A DNA stretch of 64,000 bases from Alpinimonas psychrophila (GCF_014137865.1 NZ_JACGWU010000001.1:434001-498000), one strand, 5' to 3'. Shown: positions 8,007 to 16,433, counted from the stretch's first letter. Translations and numbers: made by a program. The notes: a model not told the origin generated them from the sequence alone.

Positions 8007-8939
8007 GTGATTATTCAAAAACTTCGGCGGTATAACGCCGATCTCCTCCTGCTCGGTGTGGCCCTGGTGTGGGGGAGCAGTTACCTGGCAACCAAGGTAC
8101 TCACGTTGCACGGCAGCGTCTTTGCCATCTTGGCGAGTCGCTTTCTGATCGCCGCCATTGTGATGGTCGCGGTGTGGGCGATGCGCGGTCACCGGGCAGG
8201 CGAAGAACCACTCGGTCGACGTGGTTTCGCCGTGGCGGTCATCGTGGGGTGCACGCAGGCCCTTATCCTGAGCTTAGAAACCTGGGGCGTCAGCCTGACC
8301 AGTGCCACCAACGCGGGCTTAATTATCAGCATGACCATCGTGTTCACCCCTGTGCTCGAGTCGGTGTGGCTCCGCCGCTGGTTGCCCCGGCCTTATTTCA
8401 TCGCGGCTACCGTGGCCGTTGTGGGCGTTGCTCTTCTCGTATCGGGAGCGGGGTGGCACGCGCCATCACTGGGGGATGCCCTCATGCTGGCCGCTGCCAT
8501 CGTTCGTTCCTTCCACGTTACCGCGATGGGGCGGCTGACGGCCGGGCATCGCTACGGCTCCGTGAGCATCACACTGGTTCAGACGTTGGTGTGTGCCGTG
8601 CTTTTTACGGCGCTGGATGTTCCGGGCCTATCCTCGGCCATCACGACGTTCACCGGCGACGACTGGCTCATCGTTCTCTATCTCGCCGTAGCGTGCACTG
8701 TTTTTGCCTTTTTGGTGCAGCTGTGGGCGATTCGCCGCACCTCGGCGGCCCGTGTCAGTTTGTTACTGGGTACGGAACCCATTTGGGCCGTTGTCATTGG
8801 GGTGAGCCTCGGGGGAGAGGCCTTGGGTTGGCTGGGGTTTGTCGGGGCTGCTCTAATAATCGCGGGCAGTTATCGCGCGCAAGCCATCGAGACGCGTTTT
8901 CGCCACGGCCGTGGCGCAACCGCCCCTGCTGTGCTCTAG
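8007..8939 (+). CDS. EamA/DMT family transporter (probable metabolite exporter)
   Basis: 310 residues with ten predicted membrane helices in two EamA repeats; the first includes LLGVALVWGSSYLATKVL, the second ends GWLGFVGAALIIAGSY. Drug/metabolite transporters of this type usually export amino acids or metabolites. The start is GTG with no Shine-Dalgarno sequence; TTGACC at 7972 and CAGTGT at 7995 could be a promoter placing transcription start at about the GTG, so it may be leaderless. Divergent from the LysR gene that probably controls it. Confidence 0.88.
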   Translation: MIIQKLRRYNADLLLLGVALVWGSSYLATKVLTLHGSVFAILASRFLIAAIVMVAVWAMRGHRAGEEPLGRRGFAVAVIVGCTQALILSLETWGVSLTSATNAGLIISMTIVFTPVLESVWLRRWLPRPYFIAATVAVVGVALLVSGAGWHAPSLGDALMLAAAIVRSFHVTAMGRLTAGHRYGSVSITLVQTLVCAVLFTALDVPGLSSAITTFTGDDWLIVLYLAVACTVFAFLVQLWAIRRTSAARVSLLLGTEPIWAVVIGVSLGGEALGWLGFVGAALIIAGSYRAQAIETRFRHGRGATAPAVL

Positions 8940-9098
8940 CCGCAGCATTTTCACCCATTGGAAATTGCGGGTGCAGTGACACGCGCATTTGCGCCTCGGG
9001 CACGTCTGAAATGGCCCAGAACGACCGGCGACCTTTGTCAGCAAAATAGGATGAGGGCAGCGCAAAGCTGCGCCCTTGAACAGGAGCGAAGCCCCAAC

Positions 9099-10559
9099 AT
9101 GGCCGTTACCCCCGATTCACATCCCGCAACATTCTCTGACCGCCAAGAACTGGCAGAGCGGCTCATTCCTCTCATCGGTGATCTTTACCGCAGCAATGGC
9201 GTAGAGCTCACCATTCACGGGCGAAGTCTGATCAACAGTTCCCCGTTGGCGATCGTCAAGGCTCACCGCTTTGCCCGCCATATCGACGGTGCCGAGCTCG
9301 ATGTGGCGCGCACGCTCGAATTCGTTCATGCCCTCGTGGCGTTGAATCCTGGTCCTTCGTCAGTGGATGTCGCCCGTCTCCTTGCCGGCTATGTGGCGCT
9401 CGCACCCTCGACAACACCCACATCACTCTCCGAGTACCTCGCCGTTGAGCTGTCGAGCGTCGCGGGCAAGGGTGCCCCGCTCTGTGCCGCCGATGGTGCA
9501 GACGTTGTGCTCTACGGATTTGGTCGCATCGGTCGTCTGCTGGCCCGCATCCTGATCGGTCAGGCTGAGAACGGTCGAGGTTTGCGTCTTCGCGCCATCG
9601 TCGTGCGCAAGGGAGACGAGAAGGACCTCATCAAGCGCGCGAGCTTGCTGCGCCGTGACTCGATTCACGGACCCTTCGATGGCACTATCACGATTGATGC
9701 CGAGAAGAACCTCATTATTGCCAACGGCATCCCGATTCAGGTTATTTACTCGAACGACCCCACCACCGTGGATTACGTTTCCTACGGCATCGATAACGCG
9801 GTTCTCGTCGATAACACGGGTCGCTGGCGTGACGAAGAGAGCCTCGGGCAACACCTCAAAAACGAGGGTATTTCCCGCGTTTTGCTGACAGCTCCGGGCA
9901 AGGGATCGCTCAAGAACATCGTCTATGGCATCAACGAGGGCATGATTACCCCCCAGGACCTCATCGTCACGGCGGCCTCGTGCACGACAAATGCGATCAC
10001 CCCGGTGCTCAAGGTTCTCAACGATGAATATGGCATCGAGTACGGTCACGTTGAGACCGTGCACTCGTACACCAACGATCAGAACCTGACCGATAACTTT
10101 CATAAGGGTGACCGTCGCGGCCGCTCGGCAGCCCTCAACATGGTGCTCACCGAAACGGGGGCGGCCAAGGCTGTAGCCAAGGCGCTTCCCGAGTTGGAGG
10201 GCAAGCTGACCGGTAACGCAATTCGGGTTCCCACCGCGGATGTCTCCATGGCCATCCTGAATCTCACTCTCACAAAACCGGCCGAGAAAGAATCGCTCAA
10301 CGCCTTCTTGCGAAATGCCTCCCTGCACTCGTCGCTGCATGACCAGATTGATTACATCGACTCCCCGGAGGTCGTCTCCACCGACTTCATCGGCTCGAAC
10401 CGGGCCGGGATCGTCGATGGGCTGGCGACCATCACGAGTGGCAAGCACGTGGTTGTCTACGTTTGGTACGACAACGAATACGGGTACAGCAACCAGGTTG
10501 TTCGGGTAATCAAGGAGCTGTCGGGCACGAACCTGCCGCTTATTCCCGCGCGTCGCTAA
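9099..10559 (+). CDS. Glyceraldehyde-3-phosphate dehydrogenase, long GapB type
   Basis: 486 residues, about 150 longer than classical GAPDH. The N-terminal extension of about 130 residues precedes the Rossmann motif YGFGRIGRLLARILI. The catalytic cysteine is in AASCTTNAITPVLKVL and the histidine in VETVHSYTNDQNL; the C-terminus has WYDNEYGYSNQVVRV. The length and extension match Corynebacterium GapB, which favours the gluconeogenic direction with NADP; cofactor use here is inference. ATG at 9099 with AGGAG 12 bases upstream; an open frame reaches back to 8958 without conserved sequence. Flanked by EamA genes on both sides. Confidence 0.92.
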   Translation: MAVTPDSHPATFSDRQELAERLIPLIGDLYRSNGVELTIHGRSLINSSPLAIVKAHRFARHIDGAELDVARTLEFVHALVALNPGPSSVDVARLLAGYVALAPSTTPTSLSEYLAVELSSVAGKGAPLCAADGADVVLYGFGRIGRLLARILIGQAENGRGLRLRAIVVRKGDEKDLIKRASLLRRDSIHGPFDGTITIDAEKNLIIANGIPIQVIYSNDPTTVDYVSYGIDNAVLVDNTGRWRDEESLGQHLKNEGISRVLLTAPGKGSLKNIVYGINEGMITPQDLIVTAASCTTNAITPVLKVLNDEYGIEYGHVETVHSYTNDQNLTDNFHKGDRRGRSAALNMVLTETGAAKAVAKALPELEGKLTGNAIRVPTADVSMAILNLTLTKPAEKESLNAFLRNASLHSSLHDQIDYIDSPEVVSTDFIGSNRAGIVDGLATITSGKHVVVYVWYDNEYGYSNQVVRVIKELSGTNLPLIPARR

Positions 10560-10578
10560 GGCTGCGGCAACCGCCTTC

Positions 10579-10584
10579 TAGACT
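10579..10584 (+). promoter_or_regulatory. -10 hexamer TAGACT
   Basis: TAGACT lies 25 bases before the chosen start of the second EamA gene. The same hexamer occurs upstream of hisD, the ErpA-like gene and the PASTA kinase gene in this window, suggesting the common vegetative -10 form in this genome. Confidence 0.4.
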
Positions 10585-10609
10585 GATCGCAACGAAGGGG
10601 ATGCCTCGG

Positions 10610-11572
10610 GTGGATGCTGGGCAGAACCGTGCCGCGAATTCTGCCGGCGTGAGTGCCATCCTGATCGCATCCCTCATGTGGGGAACCACCGGGACCGCGG
10701 CCTCGTTCATTCCGGGAATTCCGCCGGCAACTATCGGCGCAGCGGCCATGGGAATTGGTGGTGTCATCTTGGGGCTCACCGCCGTGCGGGGAGTTCGTCG
10801 CGTGCTGCGCACTCCGGGCGCCCTTCCTCTTGTATTGCTCGGGGCGTTGGCTCTGGCGAGCTACACGCTTGTCTTTTACGTGGGTATGGCGTGGGCCGGT
10901 GTCGCCCTCGGTAACGTGCTGGCGCTCGGGTCAGCGCCTCTCTTTGCTGGCCTCATCGAATGGATCGTGGATCGTCGCCGAGTATCGGGCCGCTGGATTC
11001 TCGCCACGGCCATCGCCGTCATCGGGGGAGTCTTGCTCGTTGTGGGCCGTGATCACAGTGCCGATCGTCGGGTCGTGGATCTCGGAGTTCCTGCTGGCGT
11101 GCCGCCCGGCGTCGCCCCCAATTATGTTGTGGCGGGAATCGCGATCGCCCTGCTCGCCGGCCTCAGCTACGCCGTCTACACTTTTGTTGCCGCCCGTCTC
11201 ATTGCCTCCCGCCCTGCGGCAGCACCCGTCAATCACCGTGCCGTGATCTCGTCCATTCAAGTCGTGGCAGCTCTTCCCCTCATTCTTGTGCTTGCTTTCA
11301 CCGCCGGGCCAGTCATTGCGCAGCCGCTCAGCTGGGGCATCCTGCTGTACCTGGCCATCTTCCCGACGGCCATCGGCCACTCGCTCCTGGCGTTCAGCCT
11401 CGGTCGCATGCGGGCTTCGACTTCTACCGTGTTCTCGCTGTTCGAGCCCGTCGTCGCGGTCATGCTCGCCGCCACAATCGTGGGGGAGGCCATTACGCCG
11501 GTTGGCTGGCTCGGTCTCGCAGTCGTTATCGCCGGGCTCGCGCTCCTCAGTACTCCGACTCGTCGACCATAA
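10610..11572 (+). CDS. EamA/DMT family transporter
   Basis: 320 residues from a GTG at 10610, preferred over ATG at 10601 because AAGGGG ends nine bases before the GTG and touches the ATG. Ten hydrophobic helices in two EamA halves; the first opens SAILIASLMWGTTGTAASF and the last loop has GEAITPVGWLGLAVVIAG. It is a different paralogue from the transporter at 8007, sharing only the family fold. Exported substrate unknown. It could be read with the GAPDH gene, 50 bases upstream, but a TAGACT hexamer suggests its own promoter. Confidence 0.88.
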   Translation: MDAGQNRAANSAGVSAILIASLMWGTTGTAASFIPGIPPATIGAAAMGIGGVILGLTAVRGVRRVLRTPGALPLVLLGALALASYTLVFYVGMAWAGVALGNVLALGSAPLFAGLIEWIVDRRRVSGRWILATAIAVIGGVLLVVGRDHSADRRVVDLGVPAGVPPGVAPNYVVAGIAIALLAGLSYAVYTFVAARLIASRPAAAPVNHRAVISSIQVVAALPLILVLAFTAGPVIAQPLSWGILLYLAIFPTAIGHSLLAFSLGRMRASTSTVFSLFEPVVAVMLAATIVGEAITPVGWLGLAVVIAGLALLSTPTRRP

Positions 11573-11681
11573 CTCTTCGGCATTCGAGCCTGTTTCGGAA
11601 TCCCAGTCCGGCTTGGCACCCCAGCCCGGCGAGCTCCCGCCCGCGGCGGCCCGATATCCGTTTGCCGAGGGGGTTAACGAA

Positions 11682-11711
11682 GTTCTGCCCCGAATTTCTC
11701 CGGGGCAGAAC
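11682..11711. terminator. Two-way terminator hairpin
   Basis: GTTCTGCCCCG at 11682-11692 is fully complementary to CGGGGCAGAAC at 11701-11711 with an eight-base loop. It lies between the convergent stops of the EamA gene (11572) and the helicase gene (11733). There is no strong T-tract, which is common in actinobacterial terminators. Confidence 0.6.
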
Positions 11712-11732
11712 AGTGATGGAACACAGGTTGCG

Positions 11733-13355
11733 TTAGCGACCCTGAGGTCGTGAAGCACGGGGTGGCCGTTCGCTGCGGTCGCGGCGAGGCATGCCCACGG
11801 GGTCGCCGTAGCCACCACGCGATGAGTTCGAGTCACGCGAACCAGCTTCACGAGTTGCCTGACCGGTGCCGGTGGAAGACGCCCGGCGAGGAGCGCCTGA
11901 ACCCTGTGAAGTGTTGTCGCTGTAGCCGGTGCTGTAACTCTGGCCGCCACCCGAACGTGAACCTTGACCCGAACGTGCGCCCTGTGAGGAGCCGCCGTCG
12001 CGCGAGCCGGAACGTGAACCTTGGCTTGAGCCGCCCTCACGCGAACCCGAACCGGAGCGTGAACGCTGGCCGCCCTCGGAGGGACGACCCGAGCGGTCGG
12101 CACGCTTGCGCTGCGCGTTGGCGCCCATCGACTGGCCGCCACCTTGGGGGCGCTCGACACGAATCGATGGCTTGACGTATTCGGCAACCTCACCGATCAA
12201 GGCCAAAACCTCGGGGGACGTGGCCGTGACGGCGGTGGGCGTCACCGTGATGTCGGCCTTGCGCAAGAGTTGAGCGAGATCCTTCTTCTGAGGAGGCAAG
12301 CAAATGGTGACAACGTCACCTTCAGCGCCGGCGCGAGCGGTACGGCCCGAGCGGTGCAGGTATGCCTTGTGCTCCATGGGAGGGTCTACGTGGATAACGA
12401 GTTCAACGTCGTCCACGTGCACTCCACGAGCAGCAACGTCGGTCGCAACGAGCACGCGCACCGAACCTTCACCGAAGGCGGCGAGGTTGCGGTCACGTTG
12501 TGGCTGTGAAAGGTTTCCGTGCAGGTCAACCGAGGGGATGCCAGCATCCGTTAGCTTCTTGGCAAGCTTTTTAGCGTGGTGCTTGGTGCGCATGAACAAA
12601 ATGCGACGACCGGTACCGGATGCGAGTGCCTGAATGAGGTCATTCTTGGCCTCAACCGAGGGCGTCTCGAAAACGTGATGCGTCATCTGGGCAACGGGGG
12701 AGTTGGCCTCGTCGACCGAGTGCAGAACTTCGTTGTGCAAGAATCGCGACACGATCTTGTCGACTCCGTTATCCAGCGTTGCGCTGAAAAGAAGACGCTG
12801 ACCATCTTGAGGGGTTGCATTCAGAATGCGGGTCACAATCGGCAAGAAGCCGAGGTCGGCCATGTGGTCTGCCTCGTCGAGCACGGTGATCTCGATGGCA
12901 TCGAGCTTCAAGAAGCCCTGCTTCATGAGGTCTTCGAGGCGACCAGGGGTAGCAACGACGATGTCGACGCCATCTTTGAGCGCAGCAACCTGACGATTCT
13001 GCGAGATGCCACCGAAGATGGTGGTCACGCGCAGGTCGTAGGCATCAGCCAGAGGGATGAGGACCGCGGTGATTTGCGTGGCAAGCTCACGGGTGGGAGC
13101 AAGTACGAGCCCTAAGGGGCGACCCGGGCGGCGACGGCCGCCAGCAAGCTTGGTTCCGAGACGAGCGACCATGGGGATGGAGAACGCAAGCGTCTTACCC
13201 GATCCGGTCTTGCCGCGGCCGAGAACGTCGCGGCCAGCCATGGTGTCGGGGAGAGTATCGATTTGGATGGGGAACGCATCCGTCTTGCCGTCGGCGGCAA
13301 GCGCCTTAACAAGGGGAGCGGGCACGCCGAGCGCGCCAAATGTGATTTCAGACAA
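11733..13355 (-). CDS. DEAD-box ATP-dependent RNA helicase
   Basis: 540 residues. Q motif with FPIQIDTLPDTMAGRDVL, Walker A GRGKTGSGKT, DEAD as VLDEADHMADLG, SAT as LLFSATLD, and helicase C with TDVAARGVHVDDVELVIHVD and HRSGRTARAG. It unwinds structured RNA in ribosome assembly, decay or cold adaptation. The start is TTG at 13355 with AAAAGG eight bases upstream; homologues begin at this SEITFGALGV point. The last 130 residues are a disordered tail rich in Arg, Ser and Gly with short repeats (GSSQGSRSGSRDGG), typical of RNA-binding tails. Confidence 0.92.
   Translation of the reverse strand: MSEITFGALGVPAPLVKALAADGKTDAFPIQIDTLPDTMAGRDVLGRGKTGSGKTLAFSIPMVARLGTKLAGGRRRPGRPLGLVLAPTRELATQITAVLIPLADAYDLRVTTIFGGISQNRQVAALKDGVDIVVATPGRLEDLMKQGFLKLDAIEITVLDEADHMADLGFLPIVTRILNATPQDGQRLLFSATLDNGVDKIVSRFLHNEVLHSVDEANSPVAQMTHHVFETPSVEAKNDLIQALASGTGRRILFMRTKHHAKKLAKKLTDAGIPSVDLHGNLSQPQRDRNLAAFGEGSVRVLVATDVAARGVHVDDVELVIHVDPPMEHKAYLHRSGRTARAGAEGDVVTICLPPQKKDLAQLLRKADITVTPTAVTATSPEVLALIGEVAEYVKPSIRVERPQGGGQSMGANAQRKRADRSGRPSEGGQRSRSGSGSREGGSSQGSRSGSRDGGSSQGARSGQGSRSGGGQSYSTGYSDNTSQGSGAPRRASSTGTGQATREAGSRDSNSSRGGYGDPVGMPRRDRSERPPRASRPQGR
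11895..12090 (-). repeat. Low-complexity repeat coding for the helicase Arg/Ser/Gly tail
   Basis: Imperfect in-frame copies of units coding GSSQGSRSGSRD and related GSR/SGS steps, part of the C-terminal tail of the DEAD-box helicase. Length variation between strains would be expected. Confidence 0.55.
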
Positions 13356-13594
13356 GGTAATACCTTTTCGTTGGTACCCGGCGCGCGAAATGTCGCAAAC
13401 TCTCCGGGAAAATGTGGCGAACATACCGAGGGGCACATCCGTTCGCCGTAAGAAAAATGTCAACCGATTTCGGTGAGGGAAGCGTTCTACGACGCAGGAG
13501 ACACGCAAAAGTGGCTCAAGTCCCTCCATCCTAGCAGAAGACCGGATTCTTGTCTTCGATAGGAGAAAAGTGCACGAATTCCCTCCCTTTTTCG

Positions 13595-13610
13595 GGCGTG
13601 CATGCACGCC
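13595..13610. promoter_or_regulatory. Perfect 16-base palindrome upstream of garA
   Basis: GGCGTGCATGCACGCC equals its own reverse complement. It lies about 240 bases upstream of the helicase start and 39 bases before garA. A GATAAT hexamer at 13619 could be the garA -10, which would put the palindrome over the -35 region, a repressor-like position. No known factor is recognised. Confidence 0.5.
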
Positions 13611-13649
13611 AAACTTCCGATAATGTTGGAACTCAAAGAAGGGAACCTG

Positions 13650-14135
13650 GTGGCAGATTCAGCGCAAGAAAAGGACACGAGTACCTCCGCTCAAGGTTTC
13701 CCGAGCCCCGATACGACGGCAACGTTTACGTCGCAGTTTGTCTCTCAACTGCAGGCAATTGAAGCTGTTGACGTTACCCCTGATGAGCAGGCGGCCATTG
13801 CTGCATTGCCCAGTGGTTCGGCTCTTCTCATCGTTCGCCGGGGCCCCAACATGGGGGCGCGTTTTCTTCTGGATGCCGATATCACAACAGCCGGTCGTCA
13901 TCCTGACGCCGATATCTTTCTTGACGACGTCACGGTCTCTCGGCGGCACGCAGAATTTCGTCGAAACGGCACGGCATTTGAGGTTCGAGACCTCGCTTCG
14001 CTCAACGGCACCTATCGTGAAAATGAACGCATTGAACGTTCGCCGCTCACGGACGCCGATGAAGTTCAAGTTGGCAAGTACCGATTGACGTTCTTTGCTT
14101 CTCGCGTCGACCTCGCTCGAAACTCGAGCCTGTAG
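13650..14135 (+). CDS. garA: FHA-domain protein GarA (2-oxoglutarate metabolism regulator)
   Basis: 161 residues from GTG at 13650, chosen because GAAGGGA lies five bases upstream. The N-terminal part carries SPDTTATFTSQFVSQL, matching the kinase-target ETTS region of mycobacterial GarA, and the FHA domain runs from LLIVRRGPNMGARFLLD through GRHPDADIFLDDVTVSRRH to NGTY. In mycobacteria unphosphorylated GarA binds and modulates 2-oxoglutarate dehydrogenase and glutamate dehydrogenase; phosphorylation by PknB or PknG turns it off. ftsR follows directly with no gap, as in mycobacteria. The threonine kinase at 27170 is a possible partner, by inference. Confidence 0.92.
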   Translation: MADSAQEKDTSTSAQGFPSPDTTATFTSQFVSQLQAIEAVDVTPDEQAAIAALPSGSALLIVRRGPNMGARFLLDADITTAGRHPDADIFLDDVTVSRRHAEFRRNGTAFEVRDLASLNGTYRENERIERSPLTDADEVQVGKYRLTFFASRVDLARNSSL

Positions 14136-14834
14136 GTGTCAGCGGCAGCACACGCGACAACGTCAACCGCTCGGTCGTTGCTCAGTATTGGTCAAGTCCT
14201 TGCGAAGCTATCGCCTGAATTCACAGACCTGACACCGTCGAAGCTGCGCTTTCTCGAAGAGCAAGGTCTCGTGACCCCCGCTCGCACGGCATCCGGTTAT
14301 CGCAAATTTTCTCCGGCAGACGTGGATCGCCTTCGCCTCGTGTTATCGATGCAGCGGGATCACTATCTGCCGTTGAAGGTTATCCGGCAGCATCTGGAAG
14401 AAATTGATTCTGGGGCGAACCCCGCATTGCCCAACGCCACGTCCCTTGCGGCCGACTCACTGCTGGTCTCCCGGATTCGGTACACCCGTGAAGAGGTTGC
14501 CAAAATTGCCGGGGCCAGCCTGAACCTTCTTCAAGACGCCGTATCGGCCGGCATGATCGAGCCAGCGGAAAGCTACGGCGAGGAAACGGTCGCCGTACTG
14601 ACCGCCATCGCTGAATTACAGCGGTCGGGAATCGAACCCCGCCACATGCGCACGATGCGGGCGTCTGCTGAGCGGGAGTACTCGCTGATTGAACGCGCGC
14701 TCGTGCCGGTGACTCATCGGCAGGGAGCTGCCAGCAAAGCGCGGGCGGCCGAGCGTGCGCATGACATTGCCCGCCATATTGAAACGGTTCGGACTCAACT
14801 TCTTCGCCAGATCATTTCCCAGGAGTCGCGCTAG
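14136..14834 (+). CDS. ftsR: MerR-family transcriptional regulator FtsR
   Basis: 232 residues. Winged-helix MerR domain near the N-terminus: LLSIGQVLAKL, then LTPSKLRFLEEQGLVTPART and SGYRKFSPADVDRLRLVL. The length and position after garA match mycobacterial Rv1828 and corynebacterial FtsR, the latter reported to act at the ftsZ promoter. GTG start directly abuts the garA stop, so translation is probably coupled. The C-terminal half is helical with no metal-binding cysteines, so a metal sensor is unlikely. Role at ftsZ, 32 kb away, is by homology only. Confidence 0.87.
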   Translation: MSAAAHATTSTARSLLSIGQVLAKLSPEFTDLTPSKLRFLEEQGLVTPARTASGYRKFSPADVDRLRLVLSMQRDHYLPLKVIRQHLEEIDSGANPALPNATSLAADSLLVSRIRYTREEVAKIAGASLNLLQDAVSAGMIEPAESYGEETVAVLTAIAELQRSGIEPRHMRTMRASAEREYSLIERALVPVTHRQGAASKARAAERAHDIARHIETVRTQLLRQIISQESR

Positions 14835-14942
14835 GCGTAGGCTCGGGGGATGCTTCTCTCGATTAGTGGGTGAGAGCACATAAGTGCGACACGCCGACAG
14901 TGAAAAATCGAATGTTCGGGGTAGGCATCAACTGCCTCGGTA

Positions 14943-14983
14943 AGTTGATAAAGCTTCAACTAGTGGTTGAGGTTTTATACCTC
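14943..14983. promoter_or_regulatory. Overlapping inverted repeats upstream of the second merR gene
   Basis: CTTCAAC at 14954-14960 and GTTGAGG at 14966-14972 form a dyad with a five-base spacer, a layout like MerR-family operators. AGTTGA with TCAACT (14943-14961) and GAGGT with ACCTC (14969-14983) overlap it. The cluster lies 45-85 bases before the next gene, where a MerR regulator could act on itself or be bound by FtsR. Confidence 0.5.
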
Positions 14984-15027
14984 CCAAGTTTGACCAAAAC
15001 GTGTATCAACACAGTGAGGAGCGGCCC

Positions 15028-15573
15028 ATGAGCGAAGTGAACCGTAACGAAGAGTCGCGCTATGACCTCGGGGTTCTCTTTACTGACGGTATGCCGGAGC
15101 ACGATGATTCCACCGGCTACCGTGGAGCCGTCGCGGCCAGTGCCGCCGGCATCAGCTACCGTCAACTCGATTATTGGGCGCGTACCGAACTCGTGCAGCC
15201 TACGGTTCGCGGTGCCGCCGGTTCGGGCTCCCAGCGTCTTTATGGCTTTCGCGACATTCTTGTTCTCAAACTAGTGAAGCGCCTCCTCGACACCGGAATC
15301 TCCCTCCAGCAGATTCGTGCGGCCGTCGATCAACTTCGGGCCGCCGGCATCTACGATCTTGCCCAGACCACGCTCATGAGCGATGGTGCCAGCGTATATA
15401 TGTGCACCTCGGACGATGAGGTCATCGACCTCGTTAGCCGCGGCCAAGGCGTCTTTGGCATTGCCATTGGCAAGGTTCTGCGCGAGGTCGAATCTCGCCT
15501 TATTGAGCTCGGCTCCGATCAGGCCGATTCGGCCGACGAGCTTTCTGCCCGTCGCGCACGCAAAGTCGGCTAA
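15028..15573 (+). CDS. MerR-family transcriptional regulator (Rv1830-like)
   Basis: 181 residues from ATG at 15028, chosen for GAGGAG seven bases upstream over the in-frame GTG at 15001. The MerR helix-turn-helix is offset: AASAAGISYRQLDYWARTELV, then SQRLYGFRDILVLKLVKRLLDTG in pieces. The acidic N-terminal tail and short C-terminal region resemble Rv1830 of mycobacteria, which sits in the same garA-linked group and affects growth and division. The gene usually between the two merR genes in mycobacteria (Rv1829-type DUF151 nuclease) is absent here. Confidence 0.85.
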   Translation: MSEVNRNEESRYDLGVLFTDGMPEHDDSTGYRGAVAASAAGISYRQLDYWARTELVQPTVRGAAGSGSQRLYGFRDILVLKLVKRLLDTGISLQQIRAAVDQLRAAGIYDLAQTTLMSDGASVYMCTSDDEVIDLVSRGQGVFGIAIGKVLREVESRLIELGSDQADSADELSARRARKVG

Positions 15574-15627
15574 GAAGCGCCTATAGCAGGATGCCGTCGG
15601 CCGCGTGGCTGTCGCACGGCCGCTTCC

Positions 15628-16428
15628 TTAACGAGCGTCCTGACCAATTTTTCCGGCACGCATCACGCGCTCGAGGAGAAGGTCGAAGTTGTGCGCCATT
15701 TCTGCGGCAGCGTCACCGGGCCATGCGTGAACGGGACGCGCGGCGCCTTGGGCTTGCTGAAGGGACGTGCGCTCGGGAAGTAGTGGGGCCAACACCAGCG
15801 GGCCAAACATGTCGCGCAACTCGGCGATGCGAAACTGGTGTTCGAGTGACTGGGCACGCACTCTGTTAATGATGAGGCCGAGGGGCTGCAGTCGCGGACT
15901 AAGCCCACGGCGAACCTCCTCGATGGCGCGCAGGGCGCGGTCGGCGGCGGCAACGGAGAAAAGACCGGGCTCGGAGACGACGGCGACGCGGTCGCTGGCA
16001 GCCCAGGCGGTGCGGGTAAGCGCGTTCAGGCTGGGCGCGCAGTCAATTAAGACGAGGTCGTATTCGCTCTCGATCGTGGCCAACGCCTCTTCAAGTCGCC
16101 AAATTTCTCGGGCACTGGGGTGCGGGCCGTCAAAGTTGATGGCCGAGGGGCTACCAATCATGACATCAATAGGGGAGTGACCTGGAGCAGTCCACGAGCT
16201 CGGCGCAATCGCCTGACGCACGGTTTTGAGTTTCGGTGACGCCAAAACATCCGCGACATTGAGGTGGTTTCGGGTATCGACGCCGAGGCCGGTCGAGACG
16301 TCAGACTGCGGATCTAGGTCAACCACGAGAGTGCGCAGGCCCTTGGAGAAAGCTGCCGACGCCAAACCGAGGGTGACTGTTGTTTTTCCAACGCCGCCCT
16401 TGAGGGAGCTCACTGATAGCACGTGCAC
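15628..16428 (-). CDS. ParA/Soj-family ATPase, orphan
   Basis: 266-residue P-loop ATPase with the deviant Walker A SLKGGVGKTTVTLGLASA, Walker A' LVVDLDPQSDVSTGLG and Walker B LVLIDCAPSLNALTR. It is close to chromosome or cargo partitioning ATPases. No parB follows and the neighbours are metabolic, so it is probably an orphan that positions some other cargo and not the origin. GTG start without a Shine-Dalgarno sequence; TAACCT seven bases upstream suggests a leaderless message. Divergent from pyruvate carboxylase. A MinD-like division-site role is an alternative. Confidence 0.85.
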   Translation of the reverse strand: MHVLSVSSLKGGVGKTTVTLGLASAAFSKGLRTLVVDLDPQSDVSTGLGVDTRNHLNVADVLASPKLKTVRQAIAPSSWTAPGHSPIDVMIGSPSAINFDGPHPSAREIWRLEEALATIESEYDLVLIDCAPSLNALTRTAWAASDRVAVVSEPGLFSVAAADRALRAIEEVRRGLSPRLQPLGLIINRVRAQSLEHQFRIAELRDMFGPLVLAPLLPERTSLQQAQGAARPVHAWPGDAAAEMAHNFDLLLERVMRAGKIGQDAR

Positions 16429-16433
16429 GAGAG

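Noticed and set aside
9423-10448. 341-codon open frame antisense to GAPDH
   Set aside because: Shadow frame of a well-identified gene; composition low-complexity and no ribosome-binding site.
10931-12193. 420-codon minus-strand frame over the EamA gene and helicase tail
   Set aside because: Crosses two identified genes and a terminator; Arg/Ala-rich product from the repetitive tail.
13356-13607. 84-residue N-terminal extension of the helicase
   Set aside because: No similarity before SEITFGALGV, and the TTG at 13355 has a well-spaced Shine-Dalgarno sequence.
14835-15027. tRNA gene between the merR genes
   Set aside because: Several dyads but no cloverleaf, no T-loop TTCGA motif in place.
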